Of a DNA stretch of 64,000 nucleotides, positions 12,742 to 22,680 are shown one piece after another. Both the position numbers and the translations under genes were made by a program. Numbering within the stretch: position 1 is the stretch's first letter; each line of letters opens with the position of its first letter. Source of the stretch: Prillingera fragicola (lineage: Eukaryota; Basidiomycota; Tremellomycetes; Trichosporonales; Trichosporonaceae); the NCBI GenBank assembly GCA_002335605.1, contig BEDY01000016.1, forward strand, positions 124,001-188,000, written 5' to 3'. The notes under the pieces were generated by a model. The model was not told where the DNA came from, made no database searches, and saw only the letters and a list, made by a program, of their open reading frames with translations.

Positions 12742-14359
12742 ATGTACGACTCTGCTGCGTCGTCGCCGCCCACCCCCCCCGCTTACACCGGTACGTCCTT
12801 CCCCTCTTCCCCTCCTCCTCCCCTCCTCCAGCTATGCCGGACCGTTTGTTTGTGATGAGATTGCTGGGGCGCGGACGCGCAGTGTATCGACTGCGTGCAG
12901 TGGCGACAGGCCAGCTTGCTAATCATTTATATATTCTCTGAGACTCGTTTCCTCATCCTTATCAATTGATCCTCACCGGTGATCGCTGACGAGACAGGGA
13001 CCACGCTGTATCTCGCGCCGATCGTGCATTCGCTCTCGGTCACCGAGCTCGAGATTGTGCCCTCCGCGCTGCTCTGCGTAGTGGAGGGCCGGATTGCCTG
13101 GGTCGAGAAGAATGTCGCGGCCAAGGATGTCCGCGAGGTGGCCGCGCGCAAGGGCGTCGAGAGCGATGCGCAGGTCGTTGTGCTCGACGAGGGATTCTTG
13201 TGTCCGGGTTTCATCGACACGCACACTGTATGTCCCCGGTTGTGAGCGTGGCTGACGGCAGCACGCACCGCAGTATCCGAACAACGGCCTCGGATCGGAG
13301 CTGCAACTTCTCGACTGGCTCACGACGCTGACCTTTCCCTTGGAGGAACACTACGCGGATGCCGCGTTTGCGCGCAAAGTGTACGAGCAGGTCGTGGCGC
13401 GCAACCTCGCTTCGGGGACGACCACGGCGTGCTACTACGGCACGATCCACGAGACGACGACAGTGCTGGCTGATGTGTGCCACACTTCGGGGCAGCGTGC
13501 GCTGATCGGCCGGTGCAGCATGGATCGCCTGTGCCCGGACAGTTACATTGAGAAGGACTGTGCGGCGTCCATGGCGGCGACGCATTCTTTCCTTGACCAC
13601 TTCAAGGTCTATGACGGAGACGACCTTGTGCGGCCTATCCTTACACCACGGTTCGCACTGTCGTGCACGCCTGGTCTTCTCACTGCCCTCGGCGACCTCG
13701 CGGCGGAACGCGACCTGCCTATCCAGACGCACATTTCCGAGAACCACGCCGAAATCGCCGAGATCAAGCGCTTGTTCCCCGACCAGAACTCCTACGCCGA
13801 CGTGTACGCCGCACACGGCCTGCTCCGCCGCGGGACGATTCTTGCTCATGCCGTTCATCTGGACGACGAGCAGCGCACCGTCATTGCCAAATCTGGCGCC
13901 GGGGTCAGCCACTGCCCGTCGAGCAACAACCACCTGAACAGTGGCGCTGCGCGTGTCCTCTCGATGCTGGACGCTGGCATCCCGGTTGGACTCGGAACAG
14001 ACTGCTCTGGCGGCCCCGCACTGGGTCTGCTCCCCTCCCTCCGCGCAGCCGGCACCACCTCGCGTATCCTCGCGTTTGAGAAGCTCACGCCGCGCGGCCT
14101 CAGCGTCGCCGAGCTCTTCTACCTCGCGACCCGCGGCGGCGCAGACCTGTGCAGGATGGACGATGTTGGGAATTTCACGCCAGGCAGCCAGTTCGACGCT
14201 CTTTGGATCAGGCCACGCAGCCCGGGGATGTGGGTGCAGCCTGGCGAGCCTGTTGAGCAAGTATTCGAAAAGTTCATCTTCGCTGGCGACGACAGGGACA
14301 TTGCGTCCGTGTGGGTGAGGGGACGGCGGGTTGCTGGCGCCGCGCCGGTTGGAGTGTAG
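12742..14359 (+). CDS. GUD1: Guanine deaminase (guanine to xanthine)
   Basis: Zinc-dependent amidohydrolase of purine salvage and nitrogen scavenging. Exons 12742-12790, 12998-13227 and 13262-14359 join in frame to give 458 residues. The metal-binding GFIDTHTHAPQYPN motif is split by the second intron and restored by splicing, which confirms the model. LLDWLTTLTFPLEE is the guanine deaminase-specific segment. Further ligands are seen at PIQTHISEN (His), THE-type GTILAHAVHLDD and GLGTDCSGG (catalytic Asp). The first exon encodes a short proline/serine leader (YDSAASSPPTPPAYT). Intron 1 is unusually long at 207 nt. The enzyme is expected to be cytosolic. The gene stands alone as a catabolic function between the aspartyl-tRNA synthetase and the Aurora kinase. 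Confidence 0.93.
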
Positions 14360-14590
14360 AAGGAGGATCATGGGTTGTACGATAGACACTCTACTGCACG
14401 TCGTATAGAGACACTACATGCATAGCATTTCATCAGCACTTGGTCAGAAGAAGGACATTTCTGGGCTCAAGGTGGCACGGCTGATTGCCTCCGCCGACCG
14501 CTCCAGCGGAACCAAACAACCAAACAACCAACATTGGCGCACTAAGCCACCATCTTCTCGTCATCTCACTCGACATAGAATCCATAGATC

Positions 14591-15651
14591 ATGGCGGCAG
14601 TACATTCCGGGGGAGGATTCGACTCGTGCGCATGCCTAAAGACAAGCAAAGCTGACCTCCAGCCTCGCTCCGGCGGGAACCACCAGCCGAACACTGCACG
14701 ACTTTGAGATAGGCAAGCCCCTCGGCAAAGGTGCGTCCACAGCATCTGCTTCAGCTAACGCATCTGAAGGCCACTTTGGCCGCGTCTACCTCGCCCGCCT
14801 AAAGGGCCACGACTTTGTACTCGCCCTCAAAGCGCTAGACCGCGGGGCAATCGAAGCCTCGGCCGGCGCTGAGCGGCAGGTCCGGCGCGAGATCCAAGTC
14901 ATGCAGGGGCTGCGACACCCGAACATTGTGCGGCTGTACGATTATTTCTCAGACGACAAGAACCTGTACTTGATGCTCGAGTTTGCGGGGCAGGGGGAGC
15001 TGTACAAGCAGCTCGTCAAACGCGGGCGGCTCGGGGAGCACCGTTCTGCAAAGGTGTGTTGCTGCTCGCTGCGGGTGCTGACGGGGAGTATGTTCGGCAA
15101 GTCGCCGCGGGGCTAGACTACCTGCACGCCCGCAGTGTGATCCACAGGGATATCAAGCCCGAAAACCTGTTTATCGGCATGAACGGGGATGTCAAGATTG
15201 GGGATTTTGGGTGGAGCGTGCACTCGCCCAAGGGGAGGTGGGTCTACAGACCACGCCAGAGCTGACGGCAGCCAACGCACGTTCTGCGGCACGCCGAGCT
15301 ATGTCTCGCCTGAGATGGTGCTGGGGCAGCCGCATGGGCATGCTGTGGATATTTGGGCCCTGGGCGTGTTGGCCTTTGAGCTTGTGACGGGGGACGAGCC
15401 TTTCAAGGGCGATTCTCAACGGGGTGGGTGCAAAACGCGCAGGCGTGGCTGACGGGTGTAGAGATTCATAGGCGTATCTGCCAAAGCGATGTGCGATTCC
15501 CCTCCCACGTCTCGGCCGAGGCGCAGGATATTATCAAGAAGGTGAGCATTGGCATTGACGTGGCTGACGGCAGCTCTTGCAAGTCCGTCCCGAGGACCGC
15601 CTCCAGCTGGCCATGGTCCCGAACCACGAGTGGATACGCATCAACGAATGA
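14591..15651 (+). CDS. IPL1: Aurora-type Ser/Thr protein kinase (Ipl1 homologue)
   Basis: Mitotic kinase of the chromosomal passenger complex that corrects kinetochore-microtubule attachments. Seven exons (14591-14625, 14663-14730, 14770-15053, 15089-15237, 15272-15423, 15462-15541, 15574-15651) join in frame to 281 residues. The glycine loop [17 protein letters not shown], the LALKAL lysine, [12 protein letters not shown] (HRD), [11 protein letters not shown] (DFG with the Aurora-typical W) and the activation segment [16 protein letters not shown] are all present. The N-terminal extension before the kinase domain is only ~28 residues, much shorter than in many Auroras, so a longer upstream exon cannot be excluded. 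The RRxT context of the activation loop reads SQRTFCGT here. The introns are 32-39 nt, among the shortest in the window. The convergent GH28 gene ends 69 bp away. Confidence 0.88.
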
Positions 15652-15720
15652 GCCACGAGTTAAACAGTTACTTATCTCTCACGAAAATATCTACGCATTG
15701 TTGTATGCATACGCATTCTT

Positions 15721-17275
15721 TTACATCGTACCACCAGTGTCCGTCTCGCGCGTCGAGTTGTTCTCGTGGCACTGGTCCAAGCCCCGCTGGTGGATGTTGT
15801 TGCACACAAACGCAATCTTCGGGTGGTCAGTCTTGCCAGGCTTGATGTCGACGTTTGTAAAGTTCCAGTCGCGGCAGGGGGCGGCCGCCGAGCAGTCGAG
15901 CCAGATGGCGCGGTTGGCCGTCGACGTTCCGGTCACGTTCCTGAAGCAGACGTGGGACCAGTCAAAGGTGCCAGTGTCCTTGTACTTGCCGTGCTCTTCC
16001 TCGAGGTACGTGAGGCTGGGATTGTCAGCTTGACACCACATTTGAGAGACTTACGACGAGGTGAGAGCAATGGGACGGTCAATGTTCTCCATGACGACGT
16101 TCTGGACAGAGACATTGTGGCAGTACCCCGTGCCACCGCCACCGCCGTTGGGAGGCGTGCCGGACCACTTGCCAATCCACGACTTGAAGTACACGCCCTG
16201 GTAGCCTGCACACTGGTTGGAGCTGGTGAGGTACATGTTCTTCATGGAGACGTTGGCGATAATGTCGGTCTGTGCGTGTTAGGAGCTGCCGGAAGGGGAG
16301 ACACTCACGTTACCCGGGTACTGGCCGATAGAGCCAAAGGCGATACCCGTGCCGCCGTAGCAGGAAATGTTGCTGAGAGCAATGTTGGTCGAGTTGGGCT
16401 TGAGAGCGACACAGTCGTCACCACCCTGGTAGACAAAGTTGGAGATGGCGACATTGTGCGAGCGGTAAGTGTCGATACCGTCCGTGTTCTGCAGCCAGCT
16501 CTTCTCCTCAAAGGTTGCCTTGGGGTTGTAGTTTGTCGCATTCACGTAGACGTTGTCAATAGCAATGTTGGTGGCGTCGATCGTGATAATGGCCCAGAAC
16601 TGGGGGTTGATGATCGAGAAATGCTCAAGAACGGCATTCTTAGCATTGCGCAAGGCGAGGGACATGGGGCGACCGTGCTTGTTACCAAAGCCGGCGGCGT
16701 AGTCGTACCACACCTGGCCGTTGCCGTCGATACCACCCTTTTTGCCACCGCTAATGACAAAGTTCTCACCCTCGACGATCCAGGCGAGCTTTTGGTTTTG
16801 GAACTCAAAGTCTGGCATTAGCTTGCACGGATAAGAAGGACGTACCAAACGAGTTGTCAATCCACTCCTGAAGGTTATGGTCGCTAAAGGTCAACCATCC
16901 GTGAACCTCCATGACGGTGTTGGTGAGGTGCATCTTCATGGGACGAGTAATGTTGCTGCCGGTCAGTTGAATCCAGCGTGCGTCCACTCACTATACACCT
17001 TCCGAGAGGATGATGATACTGTTCGTGCCGCAGCGCTGAACAGCGTTCACAAAGTTGTCCGTGTCATCCTCACCGTCGGGAGTAGGCTTGAGAGTACAGA
17101 TGCTGCCCGGAAGGCCAGTGTGCTCGAGAATGCCCTCCTCGACAGTGAAAACCGATGGGTGCAGGAGGCCATCGGCAACCTCGAGGACATCGTGGGCCAG
17201 GTCCGCCAGCGAGGGGATGATACCCGCGAGGGCTTGTGAAGCGAGAGCCAGAGGAACAACGGTAGCGAGCCTCAT
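15721..17275 (-). CDS. Secreted glycoside hydrolase family 28 (exo-polygalacturonase or exo-rhamnogalacturonase type)
   Basis: Predicted pectin-backbone hydrolase secreted from the cell. The start at 17275 gives a signal peptide (MRLATVVPLALASQALAG); a longer in-frame start would bury it. The parallel beta-helix core carries NTDGIDTYRSHNVAISNF, the catalytic pair in GGDDCVALK, and GGTGIAFGSIGQY where classic endo-polygalacturonases have GHGxSxGS with a catalytic His. The usual RIK is replaced by GVYFKSWIGK, followed by a glycine run (PPNGGGGGTGY). As I recall, this pattern is characteristic of the exo-acting fungal GH28 clade. Cysteines and N-glycosylation sites (NYT, NVS, NVT, NNS) fit a secreted enzyme. 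Four or more short introns are present. It shares a 344-bp divergent promoter with the MFS porter. The exact bond cleaved cannot be read from the sequence. Confidence 0.88.
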
Positions 17276-17619
17276 GATGGAATGGACAATGCGACAAGCT
17301 CGAGTCGTCAGCGCGTAGCAATGTGGGAACCGACTCCAGCCATGAGATGTACCATGTGCAGCCATGAGATGTACCATGTGCAGCCAGTGGAGCTTGTACT
17401 GTCCGGCCTCCGGCGCCGGGCAGCGGGGATGTGCCAGGGATATTTGCTCCCGTGACCGGCCCGCCGCTGCCGACAATGAGCCCATCTCGGTCTCATCCGC
17501 GACATCTTGCTGTCAACCTCCCCATTCTCCTGGTTTACCTGCAGCAAAAGCACAAACGAGGGTCCAAACCAGATGCCCCAGCTGTCTCTTCTTTTCGGTT
17601 TACCAAGACTTCATACACG
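17276..17619. promoter_or_regulatory. Shared divergent promoter of the GH28 and sugar-porter genes
   Basis: The 344 bp between the two start codons must serve both genes. It contains a perfect tandem duplication (17337-17380) and, at 17400-17425, a cluster of CCG/CGG triplets including CCTCCGGCGCCGGGCAGCGG, the kind of half-sites used by Zn2Cys6 regulators. Co-regulation of the two genes is inferred. Confidence 0.55.
17337..17386 (+). repeat. Perfect 22-bp tandem duplication in the shared promoter
   Basis: Copy 1 is 17337-17358 and copy 2 is 17359-17380, identical, followed by the first six bases of a third copy (17381-17386). Each unit contains CATGAGATG and ACCATGTG. The repeat lies about 60-110 bp upstream of the GH28 start codon and ~235 bp upstream of the transporter. 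Confidence 0.9.
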
Positions 17620-19034
17620 ATGAAGACGTCTGTCGCGCTCACAGCGACCTGGGTCGCGCTCCACACATTCCAGCACGGTGTGGCAATCTCGGGCTTGAAT
17701 GGTATTCAAGCAGCAGTGACGTGCTCTACCAAGGGGGCGACGCCTGTCACTGGACTGCACTGGCTCAAACCCTGTGTTGCCATGACTGTGCGTGCAGACG
17801 TGGACAAGTCGGGGTGACGCTGATGCCTGCAGCCAGCTCAGTTTGGCCTTATCGTGTCCGTGTTCACTATCGGTGGTCTTGCTGCGTCGCTCTCGTCGCG
17901 TGCGGTAGTCCACCGTGTGGGTGTAGTGGGGACTCTTCGTTGCTCGGCGCTGTGTATTCTGCTTGGATCGTCGATCCTGGGCCTGGCGAACAGCGTGCGA
18001 GTGATGATCGCCGCTCGGTGAGCCACGCCACCTGACTCCAAGTGCTAACCCTCAGCATTATCGTTGGGGTTGGATGTGGCCTTGCCACCACCATGGTACC
18101 CCTGGCCCTTGTTGAAATTGCTCCGCCAAGCCTCAAGCGCGGCCTCGGCATCGCCAACCAGCTCTTTATCGTCATGGGTATCCTCACTGTCCAGTCGCTC
18201 AGCTTTCCCTTTGGCAAGGCGTACCTGTGGCGCTGGGTCCCCGGATTTGCTGCTACGCTCGCAGTGGTACAGCTGCTGGGCAGTTTGTTTGTCACTCTTG
18301 ACAACGACGTGCCCACTGACGAAGTTCCTGGAGAGAGCCAGGCTCTGCTCGATGCCGAGCCTGGAAAGATTTTGACCATCAAGGAGCTGTTTACCACCGA
18401 CGACCCCCGCGTTCGTCGCGGATGTGAGTTTGCCACCATGTACCGCGAGCTAACCGCAGTCCCTCTGATGCTCATCTCCCAAATTGCTCAACAAATCACT
18501 GGCCCCTCGCCAATCATGTACTTTTCGACCTCGATCCTCTCCCCCGTCTTCCCAGGTTCGGCCAAGGTTGTAGCCCTGATCGTTGTCATTTTCAAAGTCC
18601 CCATGACAGCTCTGCCCGGATTTCTAGTAGACCGCATCGGCACCCGCCCGCTAATGACGACGCCAACATTCGTCATGGCCGCTTCCCTCCTCTGCCTGGC
18701 CGTGGGCCTCAACCAGGACATTCCCTGGGCAGCCATCGCCGGCATTTTGGGCTTTGTGACATTTTTCTCCATCGGCCTCGGCCCCGTGGCCTGGGTCGTG
18801 CTTGGGGAAGTCACACCGTCCTATGCGCGCCCCGCAGCAAACAGCGTCGGCGTGGCGGTAAACTGGACGACCAACTTTGCCGTCTCGTCGGCCTTCCTGC
18901 CGTTCCAGCACTGGCTGGCTGGCAACAATGGCGGCGGTGAGGGCAACGTGTTTTACGTCTTTGCCGGCTTGACCCTCCTTGCCGCTATTGCAATCACGAG
19001 GGCTTACCAGGTCTATGACCGGGTGTCTATCTAG
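17620..19034 (+). CDS. MFS sugar porter, possibly endomembrane/vacuolar type
   Basis: Twelve-helix-type solute transporter of the sugar porter family. Exons 17620-17787, 17833-18017 and 18056-19034 join in frame. The start ATG at 17620 leads directly into the first helix (TATWVALHTFQHGVAISGLN). IAARIIVGVGCGLATTMVPL with EIAPPSLKRGLG resembles the sugar-porter loop 4-5 region, and LVDRIGTRPLM is the second-half D-R-x-G-R-R-like motif. A further 36-nt intron is likely at 18424-18459 (GTGAGT...CTAACCGCAG). It is frame-neutral; splicing gives RRGFPLMLISQIAQQITG, which matches the family better, and 431 rather than 443 residues. The general pattern recalls yeast Vps73/Ybr241c more than plasma-membrane hexose carriers. 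The substrate is unknown; position beside pectin-acting enzymes suggests an uronic acid or related sugar. It is convergent with the DUF2264 gene, 33 bp apart. Confidence 0.85.
18424..18459 (+). other. Probable frame-neutral 36-nt intron in the MFS gene
   Basis: GTGAGT donor, CTAAC branch and CCGCAG acceptor. Length is a multiple of three and it contains no in-frame stop, so retention inserts 12 residues (CEFATMYRELTA, with flanking shift) rather than truncating the protein. The spliced form keeps the membrane segment contiguous. Confidence 0.65.
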
Positions 19035-19067
19035 AACCTTGTTTAATGAACAAATGCATTTTCCCTA

Positions 19068-21170
19068 CTAAGGCGCCAAAGCAAACACCCACTGCGGCAC
19101 CGTGGGCACCTTGTCCCATTCCTTCTCGTAGCACCTCTCCCCCTCTCCGTCCTTACCGAACGGCACGCCAAACACGGCCGTCAGCATCCACACATCGCCC
19201 TCCACCTCCCCCTCGAGCGTGGGCAGCACGCTCCTGCTGAAGATGACATTACTGTTCGGATCACTCTGCACGAGCTTGCCCTCGGGCTCCAGCCCGCCCA
19301 CAAGGTGGCGCAGCCCGACACTTCCCGCTTTGGTAGTCGCGCGCACAAACCCGGTCCCGGCCAGACCACCCTCGGCCGTCTCGCCCGAGAACGCCTGGAC
19401 GAGCGCGCGCCCGTCCCCGGCCTGCCCGTAGAGGCTCCACCCGGCCTGGGCGGTGTGGATCCTGTGCCAGCCGGTCTTAAAGTGGTGGACTTGGAGGTAG
19501 TAGCTCGGCGACTCTGGCGTGGGTGGGAGCAGGAAGGTTTCGATCTCGACGTCGTGGAAGGGTTTCCAGCTGCTCCGGAGGTGGACTTGGGGTGTGCCTG
19601 CGTTTACGATGCGGGCGTTGAGCGGGGTGCGCCGGACGATCCACGGGTTGGTGTCGCTTTCCGTGGCGCTGGATGAGGCGTCTTTGACCGCCAGCATCGA
19701 GTCGGCCGCGAGTTGTTCCAAGTCCAAGTCGCCCGAGGAGGTGCTGAAGCCAAAGGCTGACGAGTACGCAAACTTGGAGTACTTTGCCGAGCCGTGGCGC
19801 ATGTTGTAGTGCGGGGTTTGGCCAGAGGACAGGAGGAAGGTGTGCTTGCCTGGGCCGGACGAGTGGACCATGATGTGGTGTGGGTCCGGGAGGGCCTTGA
19901 CCAGGGGGAACAGCTCTGTGGGCCAGGCGAGCTCTTGGGACGTCCAGAACGGATGGTCGGCCTTTGCTCCCAAGCAAGCAAACGCCTTGCAGCACCAGTA
20001 TGGCGAGCCGGAACTGTTGTAGTTTTCAGTCATAAACATGTTGTTGTAGTAGTATCCAATGTTGAGCGTGCCGTCGCTGTGGAAGATCTCGGGGCGGGCA
20101 GACCAGGTACGCAGATGGCGGAGGACCAAGCCCTTGATGTGTCCCCATTCAAGAGGAGCTGGAGGGGGGACGTCGCACAAAGCCATGGCGGAAAAGGTGC
20201 TGATGATCGCAAAGCGGTAGATCATCGACCGGCCAAAGGGGATGCCGTTCCCCTCCTCGTCGAAATAGTAGATGAAATCAAGCGCAAAGTCCTGTGCGCG
20301 TTTACGGTAGGATTTAGCCCTCTCCGGGTCCTCGGCAGCGCACAGCTTGGCGTACACCATTTGAGCAAACTGGATCGCAAAGCTGCCCGAGTAGTAGTCG
20401 AGCTGCATCACGCCCTCGGGGCCATCGCGGCTCCACCCAGCAGACCCGAAAGTGTCGTCACCCGTGGGCGGGTGGGGAGGGAGCTGGAACGAGTCAAGGC
20501 GCTGCAGATCTTTCTCCATTCGCTCGGCGTTGAAGAGGGGCGACTTGATCGTGCGGAGGGCGAGGTTGGCAAAGACGCGGAACCACAGCCAGTTGGCTTG
20601 TCTCTGTTAGTCCACTGAGAATAGTATGAGGCTTACTGTCTGGCATTTCGCGCGTTTGACAGGTATCGAGGAACGCAGCAATGTTCTCCTTTGCTTGGGC
20701 AGTCTGGTTGTCAAAGAAGACTTCGGGAGCGAGCGCAATGGCAAAGCTCATGGGACTCATCTCGACCATGCGCTGGTCTTTGCTCTGCCTGTCAGCTCCC
20801 CTCGGGGTATGGTCATACCTTGGCTGCACCCCAGTACTCTGGGCCTTGGGGGTTGGTACCCTGTGCAAGGCCGCTGACCCATCGTTCAACGCCGTCATAG
20901 GATCCGCCGCCAGCGAGCAGGGAAGTGAGCCCCCAGAGAGGACGTGCAAAGGTCTCGAACGCAACAGCGCGCGTGTCGTAGTGAGTCGCCGTGCTACCAA
21001 ACTCGATCAACGCGCCCCCTGGCGAGGTGTGCGCAGCGAGTGGGTCAAGCACTGCAAAGTCAGTGCCGGCAGCAAAGCTGGGTCTACTCACGGCCAGTAA
21101 GACCGCGCCTGACGTCGTCGCGCGTCGCAAAGGCATTATTGAGAAAGGCGTTGGGTTTCAGCAGGACCAT
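19068..21170 (-). CDS. DUF2264 (PF10022) protein, GH154-like
   Basis: Large (~630 residues) (alpha/alpha)6-barrel-type protein. From the start ATG at 21170 it reads [20 protein letters not shown], then [49 protein letters not shown] and [14 protein letters not shown], which is the ordered set of motifs I associate with DUF2264. The long last exon adds [19 protein letters not shown] and [14 protein letters not shown]. Three short introns lie near 20590-20637, 20783-20817 and 21053-21092. Bacterial members include a family (GH154) reported to act as beta-glucuronidases on plant arabinogalactan; that relation is from memory and activity here is inferred. No signal peptide is visible, so it probably works inside the cell on imported oligosaccharides. 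The stop lies 33 bp from the convergent transporter's stop. Confidence 0.82.
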
Positions 21171-22680
21171 GGTGGCTCTGATTGTAGAGGGTTAGAAGAC
21201 GTGTCGTCGTTCTACCGAGTTCTGAGGAGTAGGTTCTCTTATGCTAGCGTAGTGTCCCCCCATTGTGCTGTCCCTATCTGCTCGATGCATTGTCGGTCGC
21301 ACAAGTCTACGGCCCGTACGCGGCCCGTCAGGGTATCGGACCGGTAGACGCCGGTGGACACCACGCGACATAAGCATGGCTTTGGGGGGTAGTCGGTGCC
21401 TGGACCAGAACTGTCCAACAGGCTCCGCAATGCCACCGTAGAACCCAGTGTCGATCACCTGGAAGTCGGCGCCACCACCCAGCAGGTAGTCGTTCTAAAC
21501 CCAAAGCTTGGTCTCGTAGACTTCCCTTACTCATGCTGGTCGCACCCAGACTACTCATACGCACGCCGGGGTATTCTTGATTTTAGCGTTTTGGCGGCGA
21601 CACACGACGAGTCACCCAGGGCCAATGGGGCGTACGAGCGGTGTGGGTGGTGACTACCCCTCATGACGTCGGTTTTTGGGCATGTCGCCTGGCGGGGTTG
21701 GCTGAGCCCACTTGTTGCTTCTGAACTACTACTGGGCATCCCGACCCATTAGTAACGCATCTGGGACGAGATGACGAACAGTCTGTCTCCTCTGCTAACA
21801 ATGCCCGACTCTTGATCTATGGCACTTCAGCTCTGGCTGACCCAATGGGCTTGACCTGGTATCGGCGCCTGACTATACCCTTCGATCGCGGCCGACACTG
21901 ATCCCTGGGCACCCGCTAAACCAGGTTTGGCGTCGTTCCCTGCTTCTGAATCCCGACACAAAGGTGTCACCAAACGTTAATAGTCGGCATCCTAAAGGCC
22001 CAAAGCAGAGGGACACGGGAAAAAGACGCGCAATACCGAAACTGGCCGGGCCGTGCCGCGGCTGCGTAAACTCAGTCATCGAATGCACCTGAAAGCGTGA
22101 GCGGCTCTGATCCTTTCAAAGGTCGTCGCTATTTGACTGCTGTACGCATGTGTTCTATGCTTGGTATCGTGAGCTGTGGTTGGCCAAGTCCTTGTCCAAA
22201 TATGGCTGCGTATCAAGGGCGACGCTGCTGCCCAAACTTTGGGCTCGCTTGTCGGCTCGGACAAGATGAATTGAATCCGTCCCTGCATCTGTGTTTTGCG
22301 TGCAAAAGCAGCCTGTTGCTGCTCCTGCCGGCGGCGGTGTGCATTGGATGTGGTGGGGCATAGCTTGCGGCCTTACTGCCCGTGTCCTCCCAGCCTCGAA
22401 GCTCAAAGTGTGTACCTGGTCAGGCAGACTGGCAGTGCCCGTGCTGTGGTGCCCAGGGCCAAACCCCAGAGGGGTGACATGGGTATGCGTTGGTCCCTGG
22501 CAAGGATAGACCATGGTGTACGATGATGGATGGTATGACGAGAAAGAACGTACTGGCTTTGACGCAAGTGGTTTGTATCTCCGCTGTGGTCAGTAGACTC
22601 TCTTTTCTACACCATCCATTACCATCTCAACCATAACCACCACCCCTCTCACCACTCTGGCGCTTGCAAATGCGCAATGT
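21171..22680. other. Long intergenic region without a supported gene
   Basis: About 1.5 kb upstream of both the DUF2264 gene and the hybrid histidine kinase (divergent). Its composition is more balanced in AT and GC than the genes. All frames of 60-120 codons seen on both strands have no recognisable content and no consistent exon joins. No inverted terminal repeats or transposase remnants were recognised. It should contain two promoters. Confidence 0.5.

Noticed and set aside
13211..14389. 392-codon minus-strand frame opposite guanine deaminase
   Set aside because: Shadow of a gene with strong family motifs on the other strand.
15766..16821. 351-codon plus-strand frame across the GH28 gene
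   Set aside because: The minus strand encodes the GH28 motifs with introns; the plus-strand frame is a shadow.
21171..22680. Transposon or pseudogene remnant in the 1.5-kb gap
   Set aside because: No terminal repeats, target-site duplication or recognisable transposase/reverse transcriptase fragments were found.
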